A stretch of 43,702 bases of DNA. It comes from Roseococcus sp. (GTDB taxonomy: Bacteria; Pseudomonadota; Alphaproteobacteria; Acetobacterales; Acetobacteraceae). Position numbers and translations under genes: made by a program. The notes under the pieces were generated by a model. That model saw only the letters and a list, made by a program, of their open reading frames with translations, made no database searches and had not been told where the DNA came from. The stretch is taken from contig NZ_JAIEQY010000086.1 in NCBI RefSeq assembly GCF_019747315.1, forward strand, positions 1 to 43,702, given 5' to 3'. This document shows, in pieces, positions 1 to 8,217 of the stretch. Position 1 is the stretch's first letter. Each line of letters begins with the position of its first letter.

Positions 1-783
1 TCCAGCGTCATCGTCACCAATGAGGGCAATGGCGACCTGACGCAGACCCTGCCGCGCGTGCATATCGCGCTCGCCTCCATCGAGAAGGTGGTGCCGACGC
101 TGGAGGACGCGACGAGCCTGCTGCGTGTCCTCGCCCGTTCGGCCACCGGGCAGGATTTCTCGGTCTACACCACCTTCAGCACGGGCGTGCGCCGCAAGGG
201 CGATCTGGATGGGCCGGAGGAATACCACGTCGTCCTGATCGATGGCGGCCGGTCCAACATGATCGGCACAGAATTCCAGGAGATGCTGCGCTGCATCCGC
301 TGCGCCGCCTGCATGAATCACTGCCCGGTCTATGGCACCACGGGCGGCCATGCCTATGGCTGGGTCTATCCGGGGCCGATGGGCTCGGTGCTGACGCCCA
401 GCCTGATCGGGGTGGAAAATGCCGGGCATCTGCCCAATGCCAGCACCTTCTGCGGGCGCTGCGAATCCGTCTGCCCGGTGAAGATCCCCCTCCCCAAGCT
501 GATGCGCCATTGGCGCGAGCGGGAATTCGAGCGGCATCTGAAGCCGAGCGCGGTGCGCAGCGGCCTCGATATCTGGGCCTGGTTCGCCAAGCGGCCGGGG
601 ATGTATCGCCTGGCCTCGCGGCTGGGCATCGGTGCGCTGGGGCTGCTGGGCCGCAAGAAGGGCGCCTTCAAGTCACTGCCGCTGGCCGGCGGCTGGACCG
701 AGGGGCGGGATCTTCCGGTGCCGCAGGGCCGCACCTTCATGGATGAATATGCCCGCCGCCAGCGTGCGGGGGTGGGCCGATGA
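1..783 (+). CDS. lutB: LutB-type iron-sulfur protein of lactate utilisation, 3' part
   Basis: The reading frame is open from base 1, so the gene begins outside the window and only its last 260 codons are seen. LutB works with LutA and LutC in oxidising L-lactate to pyruvate in the cytoplasm. The visible part carries two ferredoxin-type cysteine groups: CxxCxxCxxxCP starting near base 292 and CxxCxxxCP starting near base 451, each expected to hold a [4Fe-4S] cluster. The first residues (VTNEGNG, then HIALASIEKVVP) match the conserved core of the LutB/YkgF family. The stop overlaps the lutC start by 4 bases (ATGA), which indicates translational coupling. lutA would be expected just left of the window. 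The identification is firm; only the N-terminus is missing. Confidence 0.93.
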   Translation, partial: SSVIVTNEGNGDLTQTLPRVHIALASIEKVVPTLEDATSLLRVLARSATGQDFSVYTTFSTGVRRKGDLDGPEEYHVVLIDGGRSNMIGTEFQEMLRCIRCAACMNHCPVYGTTGGHAYGWVYPGPMGSVLTPSLIGVENAGHLPNASTFCGRCESVCPVKIPLPKLMRHWREREFERHLKPSAVRSGLDIWAWFAKRPGMYRLASRLGIGALGLLGRKKGAFKSLPLAGGWTEGRDLPVPQGRTFMDEYARRQRAGVGR

Positions 784-1496
784 GCAAGGAAGCCATCCTC
801 GGCGCCATCCGGCGCGGCCTGAAGCGCGGCCCCCTGCCGGCCGACCAGCGGGCCATGCTGGAAGGGCGGCTCGCCACCCACCCGCGGCATCTGATCCCGG
901 CGCGGTCGCAGGTCTCGCGGCCCGAGCAGATCGCGCTCTTCATCCGCAATGTGGAGAAGGAATTCGGCAGCGTCGTCCGCCTGCCGAATTTCGCCGCCAT
1001 CCCGCAGGCCGTGGCGGACTACCTGGCCGCACAGAACCTGCCCGCCCGCTTCGCCATGGCGCCGCATCCGGAGCTCAAGCGTATCAAATGGGCCGATCAC
1101 CCGATGCTGGAGATCGAGACGCGCCAGGGCCAGGCGAGCGACCTGGTCAGCCTGCAGCACGGCTTTGCCGGCGTGGCCGAGACTGGCACGCTGATGCTCC
1201 CCTCCGACCCCGGCCGCCCCACCACGCTGAACCTTCTGCCGGACACGGAGATGGTGGTGCTGCGCGCCAGCCGCGTCGTCGGCGCCTATGAGGAAGCCTG
1301 GGACCTGCTGCGCGCGGAGCGGAAGGACAAGCTGACCGGCGGCTTCATGCCGCGCAACATCATGTGGGTCACCGGCCCCTCGCGCAGCGCGGATATCGAG
1401 CAGACGCTCGAACTCGGCGCGCATGGGCCCCGGCAGCTTCATATCCTCCTCGTGGATGATGACTCCGCGGCGTTGAAAGAACGTGGGGGGGCGTGA
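780..1496 (+). CDS. lutC: LutC-type lactate utilisation protein (LUD domain)
   Basis: The 238-residue product has the LUD (DUF162, YkgG/LutC) domain across most of its length. The family signature around GVAETGTLML lies at about residues 136-145. LutC is a soluble partner of LutA and LutB in the L-lactate oxidation system; its exact catalytic share is not settled. The ATG start overlaps the lutB stop by 4 bases. The stop in turn overlaps the GTG of the Smr gene by 4 bases, so the three genes are probably read from one transcript that starts left of the window. Length is normal for the family. Confidence 0.93.
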   Translation: MSKEAILGAIRRGLKRGPLPADQRAMLEGRLATHPRHLIPARSQVSRPEQIALFIRNVEKEFGSVVRLPNFAAIPQAVADYLAAQNLPARFAMAPHPELKRIKWADHPMLEIETRQGQASDLVSLQHGFAGVAETGTLMLPSDPGRPTTLNLLPDTEMVVLRASRVVGAYEEAWDLLRAERKDKLTGGFMPRNIMWVTGPSRSADIEQTLELGAHGPRQLHILLVDDDSAALKERGGA

Positions 1497-2014
1497 AGCG
1501 CAAGCGCGGCCTTTCGGCCGAGGACAAGGCGGTCTGGGCCGCCGTGGCCCGCACCATCCGGCCCCTGCCAGGCCGCGAGATGCCGGAGGCGCCGCCCGCC
1601 ATCACCATCACGCCGCCGCCCCGAGCGGCCCAGCCCCCGCCATCCCCACCCAAGCCGCGCCTGCCACCGCCCGAGATCAGCGTGGGCGCGCAGCCCTCCG
1701 GCCTGGATGCCAAGCGCTGGCGCGATCTGCGGCGCGGCACCACGCGGCCGGAGCGCAAGCTGGACCTGCACGGCATGACGGCGGCGCGGGCGCACCAGGC
1801 CGTCGAGAATTTCCTCCGCATGTGCCACGCGGATGGCACACGGGTGGTCTGCATCGTGACCGGCAAGGGGAGCAGCACCGAAGGGGGCGTGCTGAAGCGC
1901 GAATTGCCGCATTGGCTCAACGCGCCGCATCTGCGGCCGCTGATCCTGGGGGCAGCGCATCCGCACAAGGCGAATGCGGGGGCGGTGCATTTGTTGTTGC
2001 GGAGGGTGAAGTGA
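1493..2014 (+). CDS. Smr-domain protein (SmrA/MutS2 C-terminal-like)
   Basis: The 173-residue product has a proline-rich, probably disordered N-terminal half (about residues 20-65) and a C-terminal Smr domain (about 85-170). It shows the LDLHG motif, the TGKGS loop (VTGKGSST) and a late GGAGAVHLLL-like end (here ANAGAVHLLLRR). Smr domains are nicking endonucleases or RNA/DNA-binding modules acting on branched nucleic acids or stalled ribosomes; the substrate here is unknown. The start is GTG inside the lutC stop region (GTGA). That ties expression to the lactate operon although no functional link is obvious. The first palindromes of the intergenic cluster follow directly. Confidence 0.88.
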   Translation: MKRKRGLSAEDKAVWAAVARTIRPLPGREMPEAPPAITITPPPRAAQPPPSPPKPRLPPPEISVGAQPSGLDAKRWRDLRRGTTRPERKLDLHGMTAARAHQAVENFLRMCHADGTRVVCIVTGKGSSTEGGVLKRELPHWLNAPHLRPLILGAAHPHKANAGAVHLLLRRVK

Positions 2015-2018
2015 GCGA

Positions 2019-2151
2019 GGGGTTTTGCCCCCCGCGCCCCCCAGCAGGGGACCAGTTCCCTGCACCCATATCTGTTCGGAGATGCAAGAACCTGGTGAAA
2101 ACCACGCAGGTTTTCACCTTGCCGGGGAGTTTGAGGGGCAGCGCCCCTCAA
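2019..2151. repeat. cluster of four small palindromes between the Smr gene and the XRE gene
   Basis: Four inverted repeats are packed into 133 bases. They are GGGG-5-CCCC at 2019-2031; GCAGGGGA with a near-perfect partner across a 4-base loop at 2044-2063; GGTGAAAACC with a perfect partner across 5 bases at 2094-2118; and TTGAGGGGC with a perfect partner across 3 bases at 2131-2151. The last one includes the A of the next gene's start codon. No run of T follows any of them, so they are not classic intrinsic terminators. They look like a composite intergenic palindromic element that may stop or stabilise transcripts. The family identity is an inference. Confidence 0.7.
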
Positions 2152-2510
2152 TGACTCCCTTCGGCCAAAGACTCCGCGAGCTCCGCGAGAAACAGGGCAT
2201 CTCCCTCACCGACCTCGCCACCGCGCTCCACGTCTCCCCCGCCTATCTTTCGGCGCTGGAGCACGGCAAGCGCGGCCGCCCCTCTGCGGGTCTGATCCAC
2301 CAGGTGAACGAGCATTTCGGCCTGATCTGGGATGACGGGGAGGAGCTGGTCCGCCTGGCCCGCCTCTCCCACCCCCGGGTGGTGGTGGATACGGCCGGGC
2401 TGTCCCCCCAGGCCACGGAATTGGCCAATCGCCTGGCCCGGACCATCCGGGACCTGCCGAAGGAGCGGGTGGCCGCCCTCCTTGCGCTCCTGGAAAGACC
2501 CTTAGATTAA
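2151..2510 (+). CDS. small XRE-family helix-turn-helix regulator
   Basis: The 119-residue product has an XRE/Cro-type HTH at about residues 5-62. The typical layout is present: [20 protein letters not shown], then a recognition helix in [19 protein letters not shown] helical C-terminal tail follows. The ATG at 2151 is chosen because homology begins there; the frame is open further upstream but that part has no family character. No purine-rich ribosome-binding site precedes the start. Instead a perfect 9-bp-arm hairpin ends on the start codon, which could limit translation. The gene stands between the lactate operon and the etf operon; its targets cannot be read from the sequence. Confidence 0.86.
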   Translation: MTPFGQRLRELREKQGISLTDLATALHVSPAYLSALEHGKRGRPSAGLIHQVNEHFGLIWDDGEELVRLARLSHPRVVVDTAGLSPQATELANRLARTIRDLPKERVAALLALLERPLD

Positions 2511-2521
2511 GAGGCGCTCCC

Positions 2522-2550
2522 TTGCCGTGCCCCCCGGCCCTGGCTAGGGT
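2522..2550 (+). promoter_or_regulatory. candidate housekeeping promoter for the etf operon
   Basis: TTGCCG (2522-2527) and TAGGGT (2545-2550) are separated by 17 bases, fitting a sigma-70-like promoter with 4/6 and 3/6 matches to the consensus. It lies 56 bases upstream of the etfB start, in the short gap after the XRE gene. Prediction by eye only. Confidence 0.4.
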
Positions 2551-2605
2551 CGCGCGTCATACGGCAGTGCAGCAAAGCCAGTCAGGAAAGAAGGCGAAAC
2601 GGGCC

Positions 2606-3355
2606 ATGAAGCTCCTCGTCCCGGTCAAGCGGGTGGTCGATTACAACGTCAAGGTTCGCGTCAAGGCGGACAACACCGGCGTTGAGACCGCGAACGTCAA
2701 GATGTCCATGAACCCCTTCGACGAAATCGCCGTCGAGGAAGCGGTTCGCCTGAAGGAAAAGGGCATCGCCACCGAGATCATCGCGGTCTCCGCCGGCCCC
2801 GCCGCGGCGGCCGAGCAGATCCGCACGGCGCTCGCCATGGGTGCTGATCGCGGCATCCTGGTCGAGCATGATGGCGTGCTGGAGCCCATAGCCGTCGCCA
2901 AGATCCTGAAGGCGATCATCGCCAAGGAATCCCCCGACCTCGTCATCCTCGGCAAGCAGGCCATCGATGACGACATGAACGCGACCGGCCAGATGCTCGC
3001 CGCCCTGATGGGCTGGCCGCAGGGCACCTTTGCCAGCAAGGTCGAGATCGCCGACGGGCACGCGACCGTGACGCGCGAAGTGGATGGCGGGCTGGAGACG
3101 GTGAAGATCACCCTTCCCGCCATCGTCACCGCCGATCTCCGCCTGAACGAGCCGCGCTATGCGTCGCTGCCGAACATCATGAAGGCGCGCAAGAAGACCA
3201 TCGACAATGTGAAGCCCGCTGATCTCGGCGTGGATGTCACGCCGCGCCTGACGGTGCTGCGCGTGGAGGAGCCGGGCAAGCGCCAGGCCGGCGCCAAGGT
3301 GGGCTCGATCCAGGAGCTGGTTGCCAAGCTCCGCAACGAAGCGAAGGTGATCTGA
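2606..3355 (+). CDS. etfB: electron transfer flavoprotein beta subunit
   Basis: The 249-residue product is the beta (small) subunit of the FAD/AMP-containing electron transfer flavoprotein. ETF passes electrons from acyl-CoA and other dehydrogenases to ETF-ubiquinone oxidoreductase. It begins [19 protein letters not shown], the standard family start, and has the [11 protein letters not shown] segment, the [11 protein letters not shown] nucleotide-binding stretch and the [28 protein letters not shown] signature region. The ATG at 2606 is used rather than an in-frame TTG at 2522 because homology begins there and a purine-rich stretch (GGAAAGAAGG) lies upstream. etfA follows after 1 base. Confidence 0.96.
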   Translation: MKLLVPVKRVVDYNVKVRVKADNTGVETANVKMSMNPFDEIAVEEAVRLKEKGIATEIIAVSAGPAAAAEQIRTALAMGADRGILVEHDGVLEPIAVAKILKAIIAKESPDLVILGKQAIDDDMNATGQMLAALMGWPQGTFASKVEIADGHATVTREVDGGLETVKITLPAIVTADLRLNEPRYASLPNIMKARKKTIDNVKPADLGVDVTPRLTVLRVEEPGKRQAGAKVGSIQELVAKLRNEAKVI

Positions 3356-3356
3356 G

Positions 3357-4295
3357 ATGGCCGTTCTTCTTCTCGCCGATCACGACGGCAAGGCCGTCTC
3401 GCAGCCGACGCGCAGCGCGGTCGCCGCCTGCGCCAAGCTGGGCGAAGTGCATGTACTGGTGCTGGGCGAAGGTGCCGCCGGCGCGGCACCCGCCGCCGCC
3501 GCCCTGCCGGGCGTGACCAAGGTCTTGCTCTGCGAGGACGCGTCCCTCGCCAACCGCCTGGCCGAGCCGCTGGCGGCCCTGCTGGTGCATCTGGCCCCCT
3601 CCTATGACCATCTGGTCGCGCCCGCCTCGGCGGCCGGCAAGAACGTCATGCCGCGCGTCGCCGCGCTGCTCGACGTGCAGCCCATCAGCGATGTCTCGGG
3701 CGTGGTGGATGCCGATACCTTCGTGCGCCCCATCTACGCCGGCAACGCGCTGGCCACGGTGAAGTCCAGCGACGCGAAGAAGGTGATGACCATCCGCGCC
3801 GCCAGCTTCGACCCCGTGCCCGCGACCGGCGGCAGCGCGGCGGTCGAATCCATCGCCGCCGCCGCCAACCCCGGCACGTCGAGCTTCATCGGCGCCGAGG
3901 TCAGCAAGAGCGAGCGGCCCGAGCTGACCGCTGCCAAGATCGTCGTCTCGGGTGGCCGCGCCATGGGCTCGGCGGAAAACTTCCACCTGATCGAGAAGGT
4001 GGCCGACATGCTGGGGGCCGCCATCGGCGCCTCGCGCGCCGCCGTGGATGCGGGCTATGCGCCCAATGACCACCAGGTGGGCCAGACCGGCAAGATCGTG
4101 GCGCCTGATCTCTACATCGCCATCGGCATCTCCGGCGCCATCCAGCATCTGGCGGGCATGAAGGACAGCAAGATCATCGTCGCCATCAACAAGGATGAGG
4201 AGGCGCCGATCTTCCAGGTGGCCGATTACGGCTTCGTGGGTGACCTGTTCAAGGCGCTGCCGGAGCTTGAAGCCGAACTCGGCAAGCCCGTCTGA
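3357..4295 (+). CDS. etfA: electron transfer flavoprotein alpha subunit
   Basis: The 312-residue product is the alpha (large) subunit of ETF, the partner of the preceding gene. The C-terminal FAD-binding domain (from about residue 195) shows VSGGRAMGS, the SRAAVDAGY segment, the [25 protein letters not shown] core and the NKDEEAPIF motif, all diagnostic. The ATG lies 1 base after the etfB stop. The TGA overlaps the ATG of the next gene by one base, so the three genes form a tight operon for electron transfer and fatty or hydroxy-acid oxidation. Length is normal. Confidence 0.96.
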   Translation: MAVLLLADHDGKAVSQPTRSAVAACAKLGEVHVLVLGEGAAGAAPAAAALPGVTKVLLCEDASLANRLAEPLAALLVHLAPSYDHLVAPASAAGKNVMPRVAALLDVQPISDVSGVVDADTFVRPIYAGNALATVKSSDAKKVMTIRAASFDPVPATGGSAAVESIAAAANPGTSSFIGAEVSKSERPELTAAKIVVSGGRAMGSAENFHLIEKVADMLGAAIGASRAAVDAGYAPNDHQVGQTGKIVAPDLYIAIGISGAIQHLAGMKDSKIIVAINKDEEAPIFQVADYGFVGDLFKALPELEAELGKPV

Positions 4296-5224
4296 TGAGC
4301 GTGCGCATCGCCAGCAGCGCGGACATGCCCGATGCGCTGCTTGACATCCCCGAGATCGCCTCGGTCGGCATCATCGGCGCGGGGCAGATGGGCAATGGCA
4401 TTGCCCATGTCTGCTCGCTGGCGGGCATCCCGGTGGCGATGGTGGATATCAGCACCGAGGCGCTGGACAAGGCCATCGGCACCATCGCGCGCAACATGGA
4501 GCGCCAGATCGGCCGCAAGCTGATCACGCCCGAGCAGCGCGACGCGGCGATGGGGCTGATCACCACCAGCACCGACTACGCCAGCTTCGGCACGACCGAT
4601 TTCGTGATCGAGGCGGCGACGGAAAGGGAAGCGATCAAGCGCGAGGTCTTCAAGGCGCTGGTGCCGCATTTGAAGCCCTCCGCCATGGTGGCCTCCAATA
4701 CCAGTTCGATCTCGATCACCCGGCTGGGCGCCGGGACGGACCGGCCGGAAAAATTCATCGGCATGCACTTCATGAATCCAGTGCCGATCATGAAGCTGGT
4801 GGAAATCATCCGCGGCATCGCCACCGATGAGCCCACCTTCCGCGCGGTGGATGCGCTCGCCAAGCGCCTGGGCAAGCAGACCGCGACCTCCGAGGACTTC
4901 CCCGCCTTCATCGTGAACCGCATCCTGGTGCCGATGATCAATGAGGCGGTCTATGCGCTGTATGAGGGCGTAGGCGACATCCGCTCGATCGACACAGCCA
5001 TGAAGCTCGGCGCCAACCACCCGATGGGCCCGCTGGAGCTGGCGGATTTCATCGGCCTGGATACCTGCCTCTCCATCATGCAGGTGCTGTATGACGGGCT
5101 GTCGGACAGCAAGTACCGCCCCTGCCCGCTGCTGGTGAAATACGTGGAAGCCGGCTGGTATGGCCGCAAGACAGGCCGCGGTTTCTACGACTACAGCCAG
5201 GACCCGCCGGTCCCCACGCGATAG
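4295..5224 (+). CDS. 3-hydroxybutyryl-CoA dehydrogenase (short-chain 3-hydroxyacyl-CoA dehydrogenase)
   Basis: The 309-residue enzyme interconverts 3-hydroxyacyl-CoA and 3-oxoacyl-CoA with NAD(P), as in beta-oxidation, butanoate or polyhydroxybutyrate metabolism. The N-terminal Rossmann fold has GAGQMG at residues 28-33. NTSSIS and the HFMNPVPIMKLVEII segment carry the catalytic Ser, His and neighbouring residues. The all-helical C-terminal domain has the NHPMGPLELADFIGLD motif. The first 20 or so residues precede the usual family start, so an internal ATG at 4325 is an alternative. It overlaps the etfA stop by one base. The etfBA-hbd order is common in alphaproteobacteria and suggests that acyl-CoA dehydrogenation and hydroxyacyl-CoA oxidation are co-expressed. 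Confidence 0.93.
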   Translation: MSVRIASSADMPDALLDIPEIASVGIIGAGQMGNGIAHVCSLAGIPVAMVDISTEALDKAIGTIARNMERQIGRKLITPEQRDAAMGLITTSTDYASFGTTDFVIEAATEREAIKREVFKALVPHLKPSAMVASNTSSISITRLGAGTDRPEKFIGMHFMNPVPIMKLVEIIRGIATDEPTFRAVDALAKRLGKQTATSEDFPAFIVNRILVPMINEAVYALYEGVGDIRSIDTAMKLGANHPMGPLELADFIGLDTCLSIMQVLYDGLSDSKYRPCPLLVKYVEAGWYGRKTGRGFYDYSQDPPVPTR

Positions 5225-5234
5225 CGCGCCTTCT

Positions 5235-5277
5235 GCCTGGGGCGGGGGATCCTCCCCGGTGTTGCTCCGTCCCAGGC
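5235..5277. other. nested inverted repeat after the hydroxyacyl-CoA dehydrogenase gene
   Basis: GCCTGGG (5235-5241) pairs with CCCAGGC (5271-5277), and a smaller GGGGA/TCCCC stem (5245-5257) nests inside. It lies just after the stop of the etf operon. It could form a large hairpin in the transcript, but there is no T-tract, so intrinsic termination is uncertain. Confidence 0.35.
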
Positions 5278-5294
5278 TGCGCTACACTCTTTGC

Positions 5295-6146
5295 ATGTCG
5301 TCCTCCCCCCAAGATGAGGCCCGCGCCGCCCTCGACGCCGCCGGCCAATTGCCCGATGCCGAGCTCGACCTCGCGGCCATCGCCCTGCAATTCGCGCGGA
5401 TTGACGCGCCGGAGGCCGATTGGCCCGCGGCCCAGAAGCTGCTCAGCCAGATGACACGCCGCGCGGTGGAACTCGCCGGCGCCGACCCGCTGGCCGATGG
5501 CGGAGACACCGCCCGCCGCCGCGCCCTGCTGGCCCGGCTGATCCATGAGGAATTCGGCTTCGCTGGCGATGCCGAAACCTATGACGACATGGTCAACGCC
5601 AATTTCATCCGCGTGCTCGAACGCCGAAAGGGCCTGCCGGTGGCGCTTGGCATCCTCTGGCTGCATGCGGCCGAGGCGGTGGGCTGGGCGGCGCATGGGC
5701 TGAACACGCCGGGCCATTTCCTGCTGGCCTTGCCGCATGCCCGCGGGCAGATCGTGGTGGATGTCTTTGCCGGCGGCGAGCAGCTCCTCGCCCCGGAACT
5801 GCGCGCCCTCATCAAGCGGGTGGCTGGCGAGCAGACGGAGCTCAAGCCCGGCATGCTGGCCCCCATGACCAAGCGGGACGTGCTGCTGCGCGTGCAGAAC
5901 AACATCAAGCTGCGCCGCCTCCAGGCGAATGACCTGGAGGGCGGCCTGGCCGCCACGCGCGACATGCTGCGCCTGGCGCCCGACCACGCCGGGCTCTGGC
6001 GGGAGATGGGGCTGATTGAACATCGGCTGGAGCGGATCGGCGCGGCGCTGGCCAGCCTGGACAAGGCGCTGGAGATCGAACCGCGGGGCGAGGCGGCGGC
6101 CCGCATCCGCGGCCTGGTGGAAGAGCTGCGCAACCGGCTCAACTGA
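5295..6146 (+). CDS. SirB1-family transglutaminase-like protein with TPR tail
   Basis: The 283-residue product has the SirB1 N-terminal (transglutaminase-like) domain at about residues 30-190. Its typical segment is GLPVALGILWLHAAEAVGW, followed by NTPGHFLLAL. A C-terminal TPR-like region follows (about 195-275: RLQANDLEGGLAATRDMLRLAPDHAGLWREMG and so on). Proteins of this family are widespread cytoplasmic proteins of unknown biochemical role. The ATG at 5295 is chosen because conserved sequence starts there; the frame is open back to 5160 without family character. No ribosome-binding site precedes it. A possible -10 element (TACACT, 5283-5288) ends 6 bases before the ATG, which would give a leaderless message. 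Confidence 0.85.
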   Translation: MSSSPQDEARAALDAAGQLPDAELDLAAIALQFARIDAPEADWPAAQKLLSQMTRRAVELAGADPLADGGDTARRRALLARLIHEEFGFAGDAETYDDMVNANFIRVLERRKGLPVALGILWLHAAEAVGWAAHGLNTPGHFLLALPHARGQIVVDVFAGGEQLLAPELRALIKRVAGEQTELKPGMLAPMTKRDVLLRVQNNIKLRRLQANDLEGGLAATRDMLRLAPDHAGLWREMGLIEHRLERIGAALASLDKALEIEPRGEAAARIRGLVEELRNRLN

Positions 6147-6192
6147 GGCCTTTACGCGGCCTTCACCCGCCCCTCCGCATCCTGGGGCCGAC

Positions 6193-6588
6193 ATGGATGG
6201 CCCCCTCGAACGCCTGACCTATTTCAGCCGGAACCTGCTGCACGGCCCGCACTGGCGCGTGGCCGAGGAGATGGACGCGCTCCTGCGGGTGGCGCGGATC
6301 CGCAACGCTTATCTGCGAATCACAGGGGCGCTGCTGTGTCATGATGATTGCTTCGCGCAAATCCTCGAAGGCGAGAGCGAGGACCTGACCTGGGTCTTCG
6401 CCGCGATCACGGCCGATCCGCGGCATTGCGAGGTGACCCTGCTGCAGCGCACCCCCATCGCGGAGCGCGCCTTTCCGGACTGGACGATGCATTATGTCGA
6501 GCCGGAATGCCTCATGCCGCCACCGGGCGCGGCGCGGGGCGAGAGCCTGTTTCAGCGGCTGGCCACACTGGCGCATGGTGGGGTTTGA
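6193..6588 (+). CDS. single-domain BLUF blue-light photoreceptor
   Basis: The 131-residue product is a stand-alone BLUF domain (about residues 5-105) with a short tail. It binds FAD and changes hydrogen bonding on blue-light absorption. The key photocycle residues are all present: Tyr10 (LTYFSR), Asn38 (IRNAYLRITG), Gln56 (FAQILEG), Trp97 and Met99 (FPDWTM). The DPRH segment (75-78) is also typical. No effector domain is attached, so it must act through a partner, as the short PixD-type BLUF proteins do. No partner is evident next to it. The ATG at 6193 is the only sensible start; there is no strong ribosome-binding site. Confidence 0.92.
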   Translation: MDGPLERLTYFSRNLLHGPHWRVAEEMDALLRVARIRNAYLRITGALLCHDDCFAQILEGESEDLTWVFAAITADPRHCEVTLLQRTPIAERAFPDWTMHYVEPECLMPPPGAARGESLFQRLATLAHGGV

Positions 6589-6600
6589 GGCCTCCGGCGG

Positions 6601-6620
6601 CTGGGGCCGAAAGGCCCCAG
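6601..6620. terminator. GC hairpin with GAAA tetraloop between convergent genes
   Basis: An 8-bp perfect stem (6601-6608 with 6613-6620) is closed by GAAA, a stable GNRA tetraloop. It sits 12 bases after the BLUF stop and before the convergent TVP38 gene. No U-tract follows, so it may be a weak terminator or a 3'-end stabiliser. Confidence 0.45.
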
Positions 6621-6693
6621 GCCCCGAGAATTTCTCACGCGGCGCCAGGCGTTTGAGGTGCCTTCCATGGTTTGGGTCCGCGGCCTTCTTCGT

Positions 6694-7407
6694 TCACCCG
6701 TCCAACGCGCGTCCCGCGCGATGCCGCCGCATCAGCCAAACGCCCAATGCGATACTGACGGCCAGGAGTGCGCCCGAGAGCCCGAGCTGCGCCACGCCAT
6801 CCACCCGCACGCCCTTGCCCAGCAGCGCAAAGACCAGCGTTTGAGGCAGATAGCCCAGCCCCGAGGCGAGCAGGAAAGGCAAAGCCGGCAACGCCGACAT
6901 GCCGGCCAAAAGGTTCAGCGCCAGATTATTGCCCACGGGAAACAGCCGCAGCGCCAGCGCCGCGCCGAAGGGGTTGTCGCGCAGGGTCTCGACCACCGGG
7001 CGCAGCCGGGGACCGAAGCGACCGGCCAGCCGACGCTCGGCCCAGCCGCGCGCCACGGCCCGCGCCCAGCCATAGGCCAGGGCGCAGCCCAGCAATTGGG
7101 CGCCCAGCGCGACGGCGACGCCGATCACCGTCCCGAAGGCATAGCCGGCCAGGAAGGCCACGGCCTGGCGCGGCACCCCCACTGCCGTGGCCAACGCGCC
7201 GCCAACGAGGAACAGCGTCTCCCCCAGCAGCCCCTGGTCACGGATATAGAGGTCCACCCATTCAGTCCCGGGGGCCGCGCCCAGCAGGCGCAGCAGCAGC
7301 CCGCCGAGGGCCAGGCCCAGCACCATCAGCAGCAGCTTCACGAGGCCCAGCGGGCGATTACGGCGCGCCGGCCCGGCGGGCGCCGGTGCCTGGCCACTGC
7401 CGCTCAC
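6694..7407 (-). CDS. TVP38/TMEM64 (DedA-like) family membrane protein
   Basis: The 237-residue integral membrane protein has about six hydrophobic segments. It carries the SNARE-associated/VTT domain features FLAGYAFGTVIGVAVALGAQLLGCALAY and, after a loop, FGAALALRLFPVGNNLALNLLAGMSALP. Family members are inner-membrane proteins with suspected roles in lipid or ion transport; the substrate is unknown. The start (minus strand, 7407) overlaps the stop of the upstream glycosyltransferase gene by 4 bases (ATGA), so the two are co-translated. That suggests a role connected with polyprenyl-linked sugar or envelope assembly. Convergent with the BLUF gene. Confidence 0.88.
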   Translation of the reverse strand: MSGSGQAPAPAGPARRNRPLGLVKLLLMVLGLALGGLLLRLLGAAPGTEWVDLYIRDQGLLGETLFLVGGALATAVGVPRQAVAFLAGYAFGTVIGVAVALGAQLLGCALAYGWARAVARGWAERRLAGRFGPRLRPVVETLRDNPFGAALALRLFPVGNNLALNLLAGMSALPALPFLLASGLGYLPQTLVFALLGKGVRVDGVAQLGLSGALLAVSIALGVWLMRRHRAGRALDG

Positions 7408-8111
7408 GGCTCCTCGATCTCGGGGCGCTTGCCGCGCCGTTGCAGCCAGGCAACGCCGAACAGGTCGAAGACGCTCACGGCCAGCCGGTCGAGCGTGCCG
7501 TAGTTGGAGACGCCGCGCGTGCGCGGGCGGTGATTCACGGGTTCGCTCAGCACCGTGGCCCCCGCGCGCAAGGCCAGCGCGGGCAGGAAGCGGTGCATGT
7601 GGTCGAAATGCGGCATGTCGAGAAAGAGTGTGCGCGGGAACAGCTTCAGCCCGCAGCCCGTATCCGGCGTCGCATCGCGCAGCAGGGCCGAGCGGATGCC
7701 GTTGGCCAGGCGCGAGGAGCGCCGCTTCACCCAGGAATCCTGCCGCTTCACCCGATGGCCCGCAACCATCACCCGGCCACCCGCCGCCTCGGCGCGGGCC
7801 AGCAGGTGGGGGATATCGGCCGGGTCATTCTGGCCGTCGCCGTCCAGCGTCGCGATCCAGGTGCCGCGGGCGGCCTTCACGCCCGTGATGATGGCGGCCG
7901 ATTGCCCGCAGCTCTCGCGGTGGCGCAGATGCCGGACCGCGGGGAGGCGCGCTAGTTCGGCGGGCGTGCCGTCAGTGGAGCCATCATCCACGTAGATGAT
8001 TTCATGCGGGGTTTCCGCCAGCGCGGCCGTGATCTCAGCGACCAGGGGGGCGATGTTCGGGGCCTCGTTCCGCACGGGAATGACGACCGAAACCAGCGGT
8101 GCGGCGGACAT
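7404..8111 (-). CDS. GT2 family glycosyltransferase (dolichol-phosphate mannosyltransferase-like)
   Basis: The 235-residue product is a GT-A fold glycosyltransferase of family 2. SVVIPVRNEAPNI opens the fold, YVDDGSTDGT carries the nucleotide-binding aspartates, and LDGDGQNDP is the metal-binding DxD region. The resemblance is to DPM1/GtrB-type enzymes that move a sugar from a nucleotide donor to a polyprenyl phosphate. It lacks the C-terminal transmembrane segments of GtrB, so it may rely on the adjacent TVP38-type membrane protein for membrane contact (inference). A GGGAG sequence sits just before the ATG. It heads a two-gene minus-strand operon and is divergent from the heme A synthase gene. 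Confidence 0.9.
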   Translation of the reverse strand: MSAAPLVSVVIPVRNEAPNIAPLVAEITAALAETPHEIIYVDDGSTDGTPAELARLPAVRHLRHRESCGQSAAIITGVKAARGTWIATLDGDGQNDPADIPHLLARAEAAGGRVMVAGHRVKRQDSWVKRRSSRLANGIRSALLRDATPDTGCGLKLFPRTLFLDMPHFDHMHRFLPALALRAGATVLSEPVNHRPRTRGVSNYGTLDRLAVSVFDLFGVAWLQRRGKRPEIEEP

Positions 8112-8202
8112 CTCCCGGCGTTACCAGCGCGCGGCGGGGGCTACAAGCCGTTCGCGGCGCAATTCTTCGTCGTGGCCATGGGCTACAACCCTGGGTTTGG
8201 GC

Positions 8203-8208
8203 TATTAT
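8203..8208 (+). promoter_or_regulatory. candidate -10 element for COX15, leaderless arrangement
   Basis: TATTAT at 8203-8208 ends 9 bases before the COX15 ATG. No ribosome-binding site is visible and the surrounding sequence is GC-rich. A start of transcription at or next to the ATG is therefore possible. I see no convincing -35 element, so this is tentative. Confidence 0.25.
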
Positions 8209-8217
8209 GTTGGGCCC

